Of a DNA stretch of 64,000 nt, positions 1-9,400 are shown in pieces (positions within the stretch are counted from its first letter, which is position 1; each line of letters opens with the position of its first letter). The notes under the pieces were generated by a model. The model did no database searches. It was not told the origin of the DNA and saw nothing but the letters and a program-made list of their open reading frames with translations. The translations under genes and the position numbers were made by a program. This stretch comes from Bacteroides sp. (GTDB lineage: Bacteria > Bacteroidota > Bacteroidia > Bacteroidales > Muribaculaceae): contig JAAVDJ010000010.1 in the NCBI GenBank assembly GCA_014801875.1, positions 210,518 through 274,517 on the forward strand, read 5' to 3'.

Positions 1-121
1 GCTGATCCATCTTGCCAACCATGACGTTGGCTCCTGTAGCATTCAGTTCTTCAACGAGCTTGTCGATATATTCATTATCCTTGAAGTCTTCATGCTTCAT
101 GCTTTTAATTTTCACGTCCAT
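1..121 (-). CDS. nuoB: NADH-quinone oxidoreductase subunit B, N-terminal part (partial)
   Basis: The first 40 codons of NuoB, the complex I subunit that carries cluster N2, are read leftward from an ATG at 121-119; the rest lies outside the window. The translation begins MDVKIKSMKHEDFKDNEYID and continues to TGANVMVGKMDQ, which matches the N-terminal segment of Bacteroidales NuoB before the cysteine motif. Its start overlaps the end of nuoA by 10 nt, so the two are translationally coupled in one operon. The cluster-binding cysteines cannot be seen here. Confidence 0.85.
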   Translation of the reverse strand, partial: MDVKIKSMKHEDFKDNEYIDKLVEELNATGANVMVGKMDQ

Positions 122-483
122 TTCAACGCTCCTTTCCGCCATGCGTATGCAAGGCCCATAATAAGGATAAACATAAAGATGCCGATGCAAAGAAGACCCT
201 GTGCTCCGAGGTCACGCATTACTGTGGCCCAGGGGTAAAGGAAGACAGTCTCCACATCAAAGAGAAGGAAGAGAATAGCGAAGATATAATATCCGGCCTT
301 GAATTGAATCATAGATTCCCCTCGGGTCGGAATGCCGCATTCGTAGGGATCAGCTTTCATGACTGAATACGATTTCGGCGAAATGAGTTTCGCTATGAGC
401 AAAGCAGCAAACACCAAGCCTATACCGGTCAGTGTTGCGGTAATGGCGAGGGCACCATTGCTTATCTCCATCAAAAGATTCAT
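112..483 (-). CDS. nuoA: NADH-quinone oxidoreductase subunit A
   Basis: NuoA is a small membrane subunit of respiratory complex I. The 123-residue product has three hydrophobic segments (about 10-32, 63-85 and 95-115). The family signature is clear: YECGIPTRGES followed by FDVETVFLYPWA, where the Asp/Glu pair in the second membrane helix is the conserved acidic site. The length is normal for the family. It is the first gene of a nuo operon that continues to the left. A TAnnTTTG promoter element lies about 75 bp upstream. The ATG at 483 is followed directly by a good first membrane helix. Confidence 0.93.
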   Translation of the reverse strand: MNLLMEISNGALAITATLTGIGLVFAALLIAKLISPKSYSVMKADPYECGIPTRGESMIQFKAGYYIFAILFLLFDVETVFLYPWATVMRDLGAQGLLCIGIFMFILIMGLAYAWRKGALKWT

Positions 484-557
484 ATAGTTGTCTATATATT
501 AGTTAGTTAGCCAATATTATGTCTTTTAGCTCTTTGCAGAGCATCGGTTTGTGTGTG

Positions 558-565
558 CAAAGATA
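558..565 (-). promoter_or_regulatory. Predicted -7 element of the nuo operon promoter
   Basis: On the minus strand this reads TATCTTTG, a full match to the Bacteroidetes -7 consensus TAnnTTTG. It sits 75 bp upstream of the nuoA start. I do not see a clear TTTG -33 box at the expected spacing. Confidence 0.55.
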
Positions 566-710
566 CTAAAAAATCTTAATTCGTAATAGACTTTCTCTAA
601 TAATTTTTTCAAAAATGTAACCCTATCTTTTATCTTTCTTGAATAGCATTTTTTCATGGCTATCTCTGTTTACCTATCGTATTGTCATATCCAATTTGAC
701 ATTTTGACAC

Positions 711-736
711 AAAAAGGGGGTGCCATAGACACCCCC
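711..736 (-). terminator. Intrinsic terminator after the 767-1753 lipoprotein gene
   Basis: On the minus strand a 7-bp GC stem (GGGGGTG/CACCCCC, 716-722 and 730-736, 7-nt loop) is followed by five U. It lies 30 bp past the stop codon of the lipoprotein gene, so it ends the TonB receptor/lipoprotein transcript before the nuo promoter. Confidence 0.8.
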
Positions 737-766
737 TCAATTATTATGTCAGAGTTTTCGGTAAGA

Positions 767-1753
767 TTATTCAAACATTCGGGCCGGAAGTTCGGCATAT
801 TGTCCTTCAAAGGTTGCTGAGAAAGCCTCCCCTACCTTATATGAAATCTTGGCTTTTGACAGAAGGGTGCCTTCTACGGTGGAGAAATGGAAACTCTTGA
901 AGATATAGTTGGGATAGTCCACAAGAACTGCGTTCATATCTGTACCCTCCGGGACCTTTGGAATGATATCGGTGCCATTTATTTCGAAAGACCCGTTTTT
1001 CAAAGTCATGGGAAGTGAGGGAAGATAAACCACGGCCAAAGAGGGAGCTTTATCGGCAAACTTCGCATCGTAGATAACCACATCAGCTGTCTTGCTGTTG
1101 ACATCAATGAAAATGCGATATACCATGCCGTTGTTTTCATATTCTCCTCCCGGATAAGTCGTGACTGTCTTCCCGAAGAAACTCATGTCTGTCGAGCAGG
1201 TTATGACATCGAAAAGGTTTCCGACCGAATAGCTTCCTATGACAAGTGGCGGTATATCATAGTCCGGACGATACATCGCTCCGGAATGATAGGTGGTCTT
1301 TCCGTCTTTCTCTACTGTGGGTATCCATTTCTTACTCGGCACATATTCCATGCCGGAAGGAATCGGAAAGCTTGTCAGATAAAACTGGCAGTCGCCAAGA
1401 GCGTTCGCCTGACCCACATTCGCTGTGAAACCGGAAGCGTACACACCCATCCCGCGTGACGGAGATATATCCTCGTATTTCACTCCGTTTGTCGCAAAGC
1501 CATAGTTGATGTTGTTGACTGTCAGGCTTGTCGTAGAAATACTCTCTTTCTGTTCGGTATAGTTGAAATTAAATGTATATGCTCCCCAGGAAATCATCGG
1601 CGTATCTCCATTGTTGAAAGAAATATAATTCAACGCCGGATAAAGGATTGTCTGGCTTGCTTCCCCTGTGGAAGGCTCGCATGAAGTAAAGAGCGTGCCC
1701 GCAAGGACTACCGCTCCAAGAAGAGCTTTGCTCGAAAAATTGAATTTTTTCAT
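767..1753 (-). CDS. Secreted lipoprotein of unknown function paired with a TonB receptor
   Basis: I do not recognise the family. The 328-residue product starts with a lipoprotein signal peptide (MKKFNFSSKALLG, then a hydrophobic run to LFTSC with the lipid-accepting Cys near residue 25). The rest is beta-rich, without helices typical of SusD, and has no obvious repeats. It begins 47 bp after the TonB receptor stop and the pair is followed by an intrinsic terminator, so the two are most likely co-transcribed. By position it is probably an outer-membrane, surface-exposed or periplasmic partner of that receptor, for example a ligand-binding lipoprotein; this is inference from context only. Confidence 0.75.
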   Translation of the reverse strand: MKKFNFSSKALLGAVVLAGTLFTSCEPSTGEASQTILYPALNYISFNNGDTPMISWGAYTFNFNYTEQKESISTTSLTVNNINYGFATNGVKYEDISPSRGMGVYASGFTANVGQANALGDCQFYLTSFPIPSGMEYVPSKKWIPTVEKDGKTTYHSGAMYRPDYDIPPLVIGSYSVGNLFDVITCSTDMSFFGKTVTTYPGGEYENNGMVYRIFIDVNSKTADVVIYDAKFADKAPSLAVVYLPSLPMTLKNGSFEINGTDIIPKVPEGTDMNAVLVDYPNYIFKSFHFSTVEGTLLSKAKISYKVGEAFSATFEGQYAELPARMFE

Positions 1754-1800
1754 TGTTTAGTGTTGTTATTGATGATTCTTGTTTTATAAGATAGGGTAGT

Positions 1801-4062
1801 TCAAAAACTTACTCTTAAAGTGGCTCCCACTTCCACACCTTTACCCCGTTGGAAAAATTCGTTTCCCATCGACATGAAATAGAATGTATGGTAAGAGGTG
1901 TCGGTTATGTTTTTACCCCATATTCTTAGACTCATTTTATCGTCGCCTAAAGTGACGGACGCTCCTAAAAGAGCATAGAATTTCTGATAATCCTCATTGG
2001 ATTCATTCCAATAGATTTTTCCTGTTCCTCTCAGATTCACATCCAGGATTATGTTTTTCAATAATGGCACACCGGTTGGGATGGTATACAGCCCCTGAAT
2101 GTAGAGGGTATTGCCCGGCGCATAGGGAAGATATTTCCCTTTGAAATCGGATATGCCGTTGTGGAATTGACGGAATCGAGCGTTGGTGTAACCATAGCTT
2201 CCATTGAATGAAAGTCTGTCGGTAGCGTGCCATGCAAGTGAGAACTCCCCACCGAAACTGCGTGTCTTTCCCGCATTGGTCATGATGCGACCCGTAGTAG
2301 TGCCGTCAGGGAACATTGTCAGCTGCTGGTCACGGCAGTCGATATAGAAAAGGGCTGCATCGACGACAAGACTTGAGGAGAGGAGATTGAAGTGGCCTCC
2401 TATTTCATAGTTCCAGCTTTGCTCCGGCTTGTATCCTACGACATCATCCACATCGTAAGAAGCTCCAATTCCCATGATTCCCATTAATCTCTGTTGAAGC
2501 ACATCACTGAACATCTGTGTGTTGAATCCTCCTGCCTTGTATCCCTTGCTGATCTTTCCATATAAATTGCCTGTTCCGGAAGGGAAAGAATAAACTGCAG
2601 CCAGTTCAGGCAGCAAGGTGAGGAAGTCTCTTTTTAGTTTGCCGTAATCATCAATATCTACCGGGATATTATGATACGGCTCATACCCCTCCCCTTCCCT
2701 CCTGAGGATAGTATAAGAGGTGGCGCAATAACTATGGTAGTCAAGCCATGAGCGCTCATAATCAAGACGGAGGGCTCCTGACAGGCGGAAATTTCCCAGA
2801 GTTAATTCAGATTTATGATACAGAGCCACTCCGAAAGTGCGGTTGGCGAAATCACTGTTTAGGCTGAAACTACGGCTGTCCCATTTTATCGGATAAGAGG
2901 GGTTGGCCTCATTACGATGACTCTCGATAAGGTCAGAAATTCCTTTATCTTTGAAGGTCACGGGAGCCTGCATGTCGAGGTTCTTATAAAACCCGAAGAG
3001 TCCGAAAAGCCAGTCATACTTCTCCCCTCCCCCGTTGTTTCTTACAACAATATCTTCCGACACAGCCGTATCCTTTTTCTTTTGGGTAAGGGTAAAGAAA
3101 TCTTGTGGAAGAAAATCCTGGTCAAGAGTCATATTGTCGTCAAGATATTGCACAGCAGAAATAGATGTTAGGATAAACCTTTCCGGGGCATATCGCAGGG
3201 TCAGTCCGTCGGAGAAAGTAAACCGACGGTAAAAACATGTGTCGTTGTATTCTATCTTTCCCGATGCTTTAGATTCATAGGGATAACCACCCTGCCGCAA
3301 TATCCCCGCAGATGCCACATTCTGCAAGGTGAGTTCGCGGGAGATATTCCAGTTGGCCTTTACCCGACCGCTCCAATTGTTTTCCCCATCGATTTTTTTA
3401 CCATTATATTCATTCCGGAAAAAACCGTCAAGATGAGAGTAGGCTCCATTTATCGACAATCCGAATGAAGGGGCAAACTTATGATACCATCCGGCAGCAA
3501 CCCGTGCCCTTCCCCCATTACCTCCCTCGGCCGTGAGCCTCCACCCTTGATACCTCATGGGGGAAAGAGTGGAGATGTTTATGACGCCGGCCATGGTGTT
3601 GCGTCCGTACAAGGTGGATTGCGGGCCGCGCAACATCTCAACAGATGCAATATCCGTGATGTCGAAATCATACGCATCCTTGTTCAGGTAAGGGACATTG
3701 TCAACATTCAACCCCACAGAAGGATTGTCCATTCGCGCCCCGATGCCGCGGACATAGATGGTGGAAGTAATTCTTGAGCCATATTCAGGCATATAGAAAT
3801 TAGGAACCACATCCGAAATGCCCCTTAATTCAAGAGCCCCTGCCTGTTCGATTTGAGCACGTGTGAGAAGAGTGGCTGCCTCCGGTTGCTCTCTGAGACG
3901 CGACATCTGTTTCACAGAGGTCACATTCACCTCCTCCAGGACGGTGACAAGAGTGTCCGGTAGCTCGACATCCTCCGTTGATGCTGAAACAGCATTATTG
4001 GCCTGCATTCCAAAGAGAGTGCCGGTCAATAATGAAATACGTATGAAGGAGGTCAGTTTCAC
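1801..4062 (-). CDS. TonB-dependent outer membrane receptor (not SusC type)
   Basis: A 753-residue outer membrane transporter powered by TonB. A signal peptide (1-27) is followed by a TonB-box-like stretch (LPDTLVTVLEEVNVTS), a plug domain (about 55-165, with VEMLRGPQSTLYGRNTMAGVI) and a 22-strand-type barrel ending in the terminal aromatic residue of VGATLRVSF. It lacks the N-terminal carboxypeptidase-like domain of SusC proteins and is shorter, so it resembles siderophore, cobalamin or other small-ligand receptors. The substrate cannot be told. The only good start is a GTG at 4062-4060, since an in-frame stop lies just upstream and the signal peptide begins there. The predicted -7 box lies only 5 nt upstream, which would make the mRNA leaderless. 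Confidence 0.85.
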   Translation of the reverse strand: MKLTSFIRISLLTGTLFGMQANNAVSASTEDVELPDTLVTVLEEVNVTSVKQMSRLREQPEAATLLTRAQIEQAGALELRGISDVVPNFYMPEYGSRITSTIYVRGIGARMDNPSVGLNVDNVPYLNKDAYDFDITDIASVEMLRGPQSTLYGRNTMAGVINISTLSPMRYQGWRLTAEGGNGGRARVAAGWYHKFAPSFGLSINGAYSHLDGFFRNEYNGKKIDGENNWSGRVKANWNISRELTLQNVASAGILRQGGYPYESKASGKIEYNDTCFYRRFTFSDGLTLRYAPERFILTSISAVQYLDDNMTLDQDFLPQDFFTLTQKKKDTAVSEDIVVRNNGGGEKYDWLFGLFGFYKNLDMQAPVTFKDKGISDLIESHRNEANPSYPIKWDSRSFSLNSDFANRTFGVALYHKSELTLGNFRLSGALRLDYERSWLDYHSYCATSYTILRREGEGYEPYHNIPVDIDDYGKLKRDFLTLLPELAAVYSFPSGTGNLYGKISKGYKAGGFNTQMFSDVLQQRLMGIMGIGASYDVDDVVGYKPEQSWNYEIGGHFNLLSSSLVVDAALFYIDCRDQQLTMFPDGTTTGRIMTNAGKTRSFGGEFSLAWHATDRLSFNGSYGYTNARFRQFHNGISDFKGKYLPYAPGNTLYIQGLYTIPTGVPLLKNIILDVNLRGTGKIYWNESNEDYQKFYALLGASVTLGDDKMSLRIWGKNITDTSYHTFYFMSMGNEFFQRGKGVEVGATLRVSF

Positions 4063-4067
4063 GCCTG

Positions 4068-4075
4068 CAAAATTA
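4068..4075 (-). promoter_or_regulatory. Predicted -7 element of the TonB receptor promoter
   Basis: On the minus strand this reads TAATTTTG (full match to TAnnTTTG). Its last base lies 5 nt before the GTG start, so transcription would begin at or next to the start codon. Confidence 0.5.
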
Positions 4076-4122
4076 GTTTAAGCTAAAATCTTCTGCAATC
4101 ATCATTTCTAATGATTTTTTAT

Positions 4123-4130
4123 TATTTTTG
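4123..4130 (+). promoter_or_regulatory. Predicted -7 element of the sdaA-rnz promoter
   Basis: TATTTTTG matches TAnnTTTG and lies 31 bp upstream of the sdaA ATG. It is back to back with the TonB receptor promoter in a short divergent region. Confidence 0.5.
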
Positions 4131-4161
4131 CATCATTAAACGAAACATAAGGGAATCAATC

Positions 4162-5376
4162 ATGAAATCGATACGCGAACTATATAGAATAGGGACCGGC
4201 CCCTCCTCCAGCCACACCATGGGTCCGAGGAAAGCCGCAGAGATTTTTTTAAAAAAACATCCCTACGCCTCAGCTTATGAAGTTGTTCTCTACGGCAGTC
4301 TTGCTGCAACGGGGAAAGGCCACATGACGGATGTGGCTATCACTGATGTACTCAGCCGGTCGGAACTACCCGTGAAAATAATCTGGAAGCCGGAAGAATT
4401 TCTCCCATACCATCCGAACGGGATGACATTCCGGAGCCTCAACGCCGCCGGCCTCCCCTCGGATGAATGGACTGTCTATAGCGTCGGGGGCGGCGCGATC
4501 GAGGGGGAAGGCCTCGCTCATGAAGGGGGAGCGGAAATATACAACCGCAACACCATGACTGACATCATGGAATATTGTGAACGCAGTGGCAGAAGCTATT
4601 GGGAATATGTGGAGCTGAGCGAAGGGGCCGGCATAAACGACTATCTTGACGAGGTGTGGAAAACCATGAAGGAAGCGGTCGAAAGAGGAATATCTCGCGA
4701 CGGTCGCCTTCCCGGTCCGCTTAATCTTCCGAGGAAAGCCCGTGCCTACTATATGCGCGCCGAAGGGTATCGCGACAATCTTCGTTCACGCGGTCTTGTT
4801 TTCTCCTATGCTTTGGCCGTAAGTGAAGAAAATGCATCCGGTGGCGTCATTGTGACTGCCCCTACGTGTGGCAGCTGCGGTGTTGTTCCGGCTGTTCTGT
4901 ATCATATTTGGAAAAGTCGGAAAATGTCAGACATGGAGATTCGTCATGCTCTTGCCACAGCCGCTTTGATAGGAAATGTGGTCAAACACAACGCGAGTAT
5001 CTCAGGTGCTGACGTTGGTTGCCAGGGTGAAGTCGGAGTGGCTTGTGCCATGGCGGCAGGAGCAGCCTGTCAGCTTTTCGGAGGTACTCCGGCACAGATT
5101 GAATATGCAGCGGAGATGGGACTTGAACATCATCTGGGAATGACGTGCGATCCCGTCTGCGGCCTTGTTCAGATTCCATGTATCGAGCGAAATGCTTATG
5201 CTGCCGCGCGTGCGCTTGACGCAAATATATATTCCACATTCTCTGACGGGCAGCACAGAGTAAGTTTCGACAAGCTAATCCAGGTGATGAAAGAGACCGG
5301 CCACGACCTCCCCTCCCTATATAAGGAGACGGGTGCCGGCGGCCTTGCTAAGGACTATAAGATTGACCATGTCTGA
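4162..5376 (+). CDS. sdaA: L-serine ammonia-lyase, iron-sulfur dependent, single chain
   Basis: Converts L-serine to pyruvate and ammonia in the cytoplasm, using a 4Fe-4S cluster as Lewis acid. The beta-type N-terminal domain begins with SIRELYRIGTGPSSSHTMGP, and the alpha-type domain carries the cluster motif region TAPTCGSCGVVPAV and later CDPVCGLVQIPCIERN. At 404 residues it is the usual single-chain fused form. I chose the ATG at 4162 because homologous proteins begin MKSIREL and the predicted promoter would start transcription only after 4130, which excludes the longer reading at 4111. Its stop overlaps the start of rnz by 8 nt, so the two are coupled. Confidence 0.9.
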   Translation: MKSIRELYRIGTGPSSSHTMGPRKAAEIFLKKHPYASAYEVVLYGSLAATGKGHMTDVAITDVLSRSELPVKIIWKPEEFLPYHPNGMTFRSLNAAGLPSDEWTVYSVGGGAIEGEGLAHEGGAEIYNRNTMTDIMEYCERSGRSYWEYVELSEGAGINDYLDEVWKTMKEAVERGISRDGRLPGPLNLPRKARAYYMRAEGYRDNLRSRGLVFSYALAVSEENASGGVIVTAPTCGSCGVVPAVLYHIWKSRKMSDMEIRHALATAALIGNVVKHNASISGADVGCQGEVGVACAMAAGAACQLFGGTPAQIEYAAEMGLEHHLGMTCDPVCGLVQIPCIERNAYAAARALDANIYSTFSDGQHRVSFDKLIQVMKETGHDLPSLYKETGAGGLAKDYKIDHV

Positions 5377-6283
5377 TTTCGAGATACACACCCTCGGGTG
5401 CGGTTCTGCTCGCCCATCTTTGCGACATCAACCCTCCTCCACGGTAGTGAAACATCGTGGCAATCTGTTTATGGTGGATTGTGGTGAGGGGGCTCAGTTA
5501 GGATTCATGCGTCAGCGTCTCTCTTTCTCACGCCTGCGCCATATCTTTCTAACTCACCTTCACGGAGATCACGTATTCGGTCTTCCCGGACTTATTGGCA
5601 CCCTCGCGCTCAACGGCTCCGGAGGAGGCGTAACAATTCATACATTCGCTGACGGTGAGAGACAACTGCGAGCCATCTTCGACTATTTCTGCCGAGACAC
5701 CCCTTTCGAAATAAATTTCAATGTCATCAAGCCTGAAGATGCTGTGATTCTCGAAACAAAGTCGCTGACAGTAAGGACCGTTAAACTGAAACATCGCGTT
5801 CCGGCCGTCGGGTTTGTGTTTGAGGAGAAGATTGGGGAAAGGCATATCAATCCTTCAATGTGCGAACGATATGAGGTGCCGAAGAGCTGGATGAGACGCC
5901 TTAAAGGTGGGGAAGACTATATCATGGAAGACGGGACAGTGATTCCCAACAATATTCTTACCTTTGACCCGACACCTCCCAAAAGTTATGCCCACATAAG
6001 CGACACGGTTTACCTTCCTGCCCTTGCTGAAAAGATAAAAGGGGTTGATCTCCTATTTCATGAAACCACCTATCTTAATCAGCATTTGGCTATGGCGGCT
6101 CCACGTGGACATTCAACTGCTGCGCAAGCTGCGATGGTGGCGCGGGATGCCGGGGCCGGGAGACTCCTGACCGGGCATTACTCGTCTCGTTATGACGATG
6201 ATTCACTTTTTCTCAAAGAGGCTTCTGAAATATTCCCCAACGTTGTCCTGAACCGTGAGGGATTGGTCACTCCTATCTCTTGA
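5369..6283 (+). CDS. rnz: Ribonuclease Z
   Basis: Zinc-dependent endonuclease that removes the 3' trailer of tRNA precursors. The 304-residue length fits the short bacterial tRNase Z. The metallo-beta-lactamase motif THLHGDHVFGLPG (about residues 62-74) gives the HxHxDH zinc ligands, and further ligands are seen in HETTYL and TGHYSSRY near the C terminus; the exosite arm lies in between. The start MSDFEIHTLGCGSARP is the conserved family N terminus. It overlaps sdaA by 8 nt and is the last gene before a strong terminator at 6365. Confidence 0.92.
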   Translation: MSDFEIHTLGCGSARPSLRHQPSSTVVKHRGNLFMVDCGEGAQLGFMRQRLSFSRLRHIFLTHLHGDHVFGLPGLIGTLALNGSGGGVTIHTFADGERQLRAIFDYFCRDTPFEINFNVIKPEDAVILETKSLTVRTVKLKHRVPAVGFVFEEKIGERHINPSMCERYEVPKSWMRRLKGGEDYIMEDGTVIPNNILTFDPTPPKSYAHISDTVYLPALAEKIKGVDLLFHETTYLNQHLAMAAPRGHSTAAQAAMVARDAGAGRLLTGHYSSRYDDDSLFLKEASEIFPNVVLNREGLVTPIS

Positions 6284-6364
6284 CTTTTACAATATATCTC
6301 AACTATGGCAACCATTCCGCAGACACATTGAGATAGCTACCTTAGACCTCATAATAATGAAATG

Positions 6365-6397
6365 AAAAGGCGTCTGACTCAGAGTCGGACGCCTTTT
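6365..6397. terminator. Bidirectional intrinsic terminator between rnz and the alpha-2-macroglobulin gene
   Basis: An inverted repeat with about 14 paired positions (AAAAGGCGTC/GACGCCTTTT plus an inner extension with one G-U pair) has A runs on the left and T runs on the right. It sits between two convergent genes and can serve both. Confidence 0.85.
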
Positions 6398-6414
6398 CAT
6401 TTATTTTATCTTTA

Positions 6415-9400
6415 TTATTTTATCTTTATTATCTCTCCCGCTGAGTGGGCCACTTGCTGTGGAGAATAAAGACTTTGAACTGTGGCTATGCCATTGGCAT
6501 ATTCACCTTCTCTATCGACGTGACAATCATAGCTGAATACATTCACTCCTTTCGGAAGATTATAAAGGAAAAGAGTGGTGCGCGTGTCTCTGACCTCTCG
6601 ATACATACCTCGGCCGTCATTGAATATATACCCGGATAGCTGTTCGTCGGGTGAAAGACATGAGGGTCGTTCATCTACTATCGCGACGTAATCCATATCC
6701 TTGTCGCAAGTGACGGTTAAAGTCACCCTGACCTTATCACCGACTTTCAGGTCTCCGGAAAAAGCGTTTTCTCCGCTTTCGTTTGCGTCAATCCTCAGAA
6801 TCTGCTTCTCTATCTTGAGGTTTTCGCATCTTTCACTTTTGACATCCTTTATTGGAGCGACATACTGACTGATTACTGCGCCCCATGAGGGAATGACGGT
6901 GTTTTTAGAAATGGTCAGCTCCTTGCCGGATGATTTTCGTGGGTCAAGCGCGACTGTAGCTATCCCTGAAGGTTGCGACTGATTGTCGATCTTCACTGTC
7001 TTACCCCCTATTCTTACCTCCGGGAGTGGAGATGCTTCCGTCCAGTCCGTTCCACTGTCAAGAATTGCCTGTATGACTTCGACTGTATTGGAATCATAAC
7101 CCCAATCCTCAGTCTCTTTCTGCAAAACCAACCACTGGCGCAAACCGTCGACGGCCTCAGCTTTCGGTTCTATTTCAGCGAAAGCTTCCAACACAGTGGT
7201 CGTCACCTTCAGCCTGTCACGATAGTACGGACTCTCTTCTATATTTGCAAACTGCCATCCCTTATCGGCATCCTTTACGGCATATTGTCTCAGAGATTCA
7301 AGAATTTCTCCGGCATATCTCTCATACCCTTTGCTCCTCGCCATCACAACAGCGGCCATAGCTTTCTCCGAAATACCGAAGGTTTTCCATTCCTCAGCTA
7401 TCGCTTTCAGAGCTTTGCTCCTTAATGATGAAAAGCCTGTGGAGCCGACTCCATCCTCTAAATCACTTCTGACATAGAGGTAATCAAGCATATCATAGGT
7501 TGAGAATTTATTTTTGGATTTCACATAATCCTCATATACTTTCTTGTCGCAGTAGCTGACACCTTTCTTGACCATTGAATTAGCATCTTTCGGAAGATTG
7601 TCATTCCTCTTCATCATTCCGAAACGTGCAAGCACACTGCGGGTGATAAATTCGGAAGATTGCATTCCGCTGCACCAACTCCAGCCGCCGTCATTATTTT
7701 GAAGATTTTTCACCTCCTCCAATAATTCAGCAGATGCTTTTGCCGCTTTCCCATCTTCCAGAAGTTCGGAAAGGTTTCTGAGTCGTTGTGGCTCTGAAGA
7801 GGCATTGTTCACCCAAGGGGTCTCTGAAAGCGCTACGCTCTTGAGGTTCTCATCTTTCTCCAGGTTTGAGGTCATCACTTCGGCGGATTTATCTTTATCT
7901 GAGAAGATTTTACCCAATTCAGCTTTTACTTCCGGATATTTCTCAACTATTCCTCCCGCTGTAACATTTGCATAAAGCGCGCGCATGAGGGTCAAGACAT
8001 TCTTTGATTCCGGAGTAGATATCGAGGGTAAAGCAAGGATACATTCCCAGACAGGGTTGCTGCAATAGCGCAACGTAAGGTTTGCATCCGCCGGATATTT
8101 CGGAAGCTTCACCGTAAATGTGTTTTTATCCCTTCCCAGATAGAATTGGGTCGATTCTATAAGAGGAGTGGACGACGGCAATACGGGGATAACAGTCTGT
8201 TCCCCGTCAGAGAACTGGCCCGATGATCCAACCGTGCGTATGCCTATTGATGTAATATCCGCCGGGACTTCGAAATTAATGGATATTCTTCTGTTCCCGG
8301 AAGCTACGACTTCTGAAGTGCTCTCATGGGAGGAGCAGATTGTCTCCCCGTTCAAAGGATTGAAGAGAACTATCTCTCCGGTGAGCTTCTCCGTGTTTTC
8401 TGAATTGTTGAAAATAATGGCTGAGATTTCAGCTGTGTCGCCTGTCCTGAGGAAACGTGGAGCATTGGTCTGAACCATTACTTTCTTTGAGGCCACTGCG
8501 TCAAGTATCATTCCTGCGGTCATCAATTCGTCGTTGTAGCCATAAATCTGAAATTGCCAGGTGGTGTTGAAATTCGGCACGGTGAATTCCACTTCCACAT
8601 TTCCGTCAGCATCCCCCGTGAGTTCCGGGAGGAAAAAGGCAAGGGGCATTTCCATGGGACGCAACTCGGGCTCCTTCGAGTTTCCGTTTGTGCTTCCGAG
8701 TTCAGCCTCTCCGGCATCAGTCGCAACCTCCTCCATAGCATCCTCCATCTTTATTCCCGTTGCCTTGCTCTTGCGAGCCATAGCCAAAGGAGCAGCGGAT
8801 TTCACTACCGGCTCTTCCATATCATACATTTCGTTTTTCACACTGCTCTCATTCACCTCCAAAACATTATTAAACATTACACCTCTGACAGCAATCCGAC
8901 TGCTCATACCGAGACCGTAGCCATAAGTATTCCATGAAGGTACGAAAGAATCAAATCCGCTGTATTTCGGCAATGTGTTGAATTTCGCTGAGATTATTAT
9001 ATTCCTCAGGTTGATGGAAGATCCCCCGATAGTGTTGTAGAGGCCTCCTCGTTCGGGATTGAATGTCCATGAGAAAGGTCGTATCGCATTGAGGGCTTTG
9101 TCTGTCATAACGGCAAAGGCAGGGAGATTCTTGACCGGCATTGAATCAAGCGAGAAAGTGAATTTCCATTTCTCTTCCTCTCCCGATGTCAGAGTGTTGC
9201 GGAAGGTAGAGGCTTTCACTTCCATTTTTTTGCGTGAGCTTTCCGGTTCTAATGTCACTACCCCCTTCTTCTGGTCATAATCATGCAACCCTGCAAGATT
9301 AACCCATGTCTTCGAACCTGCCGCCGGAGCCGGCACTTCAAGACCGGTGTCTGCATTGCTTATATTTATCCATTTTCTGGATATGATACCTTTCGGGTCA

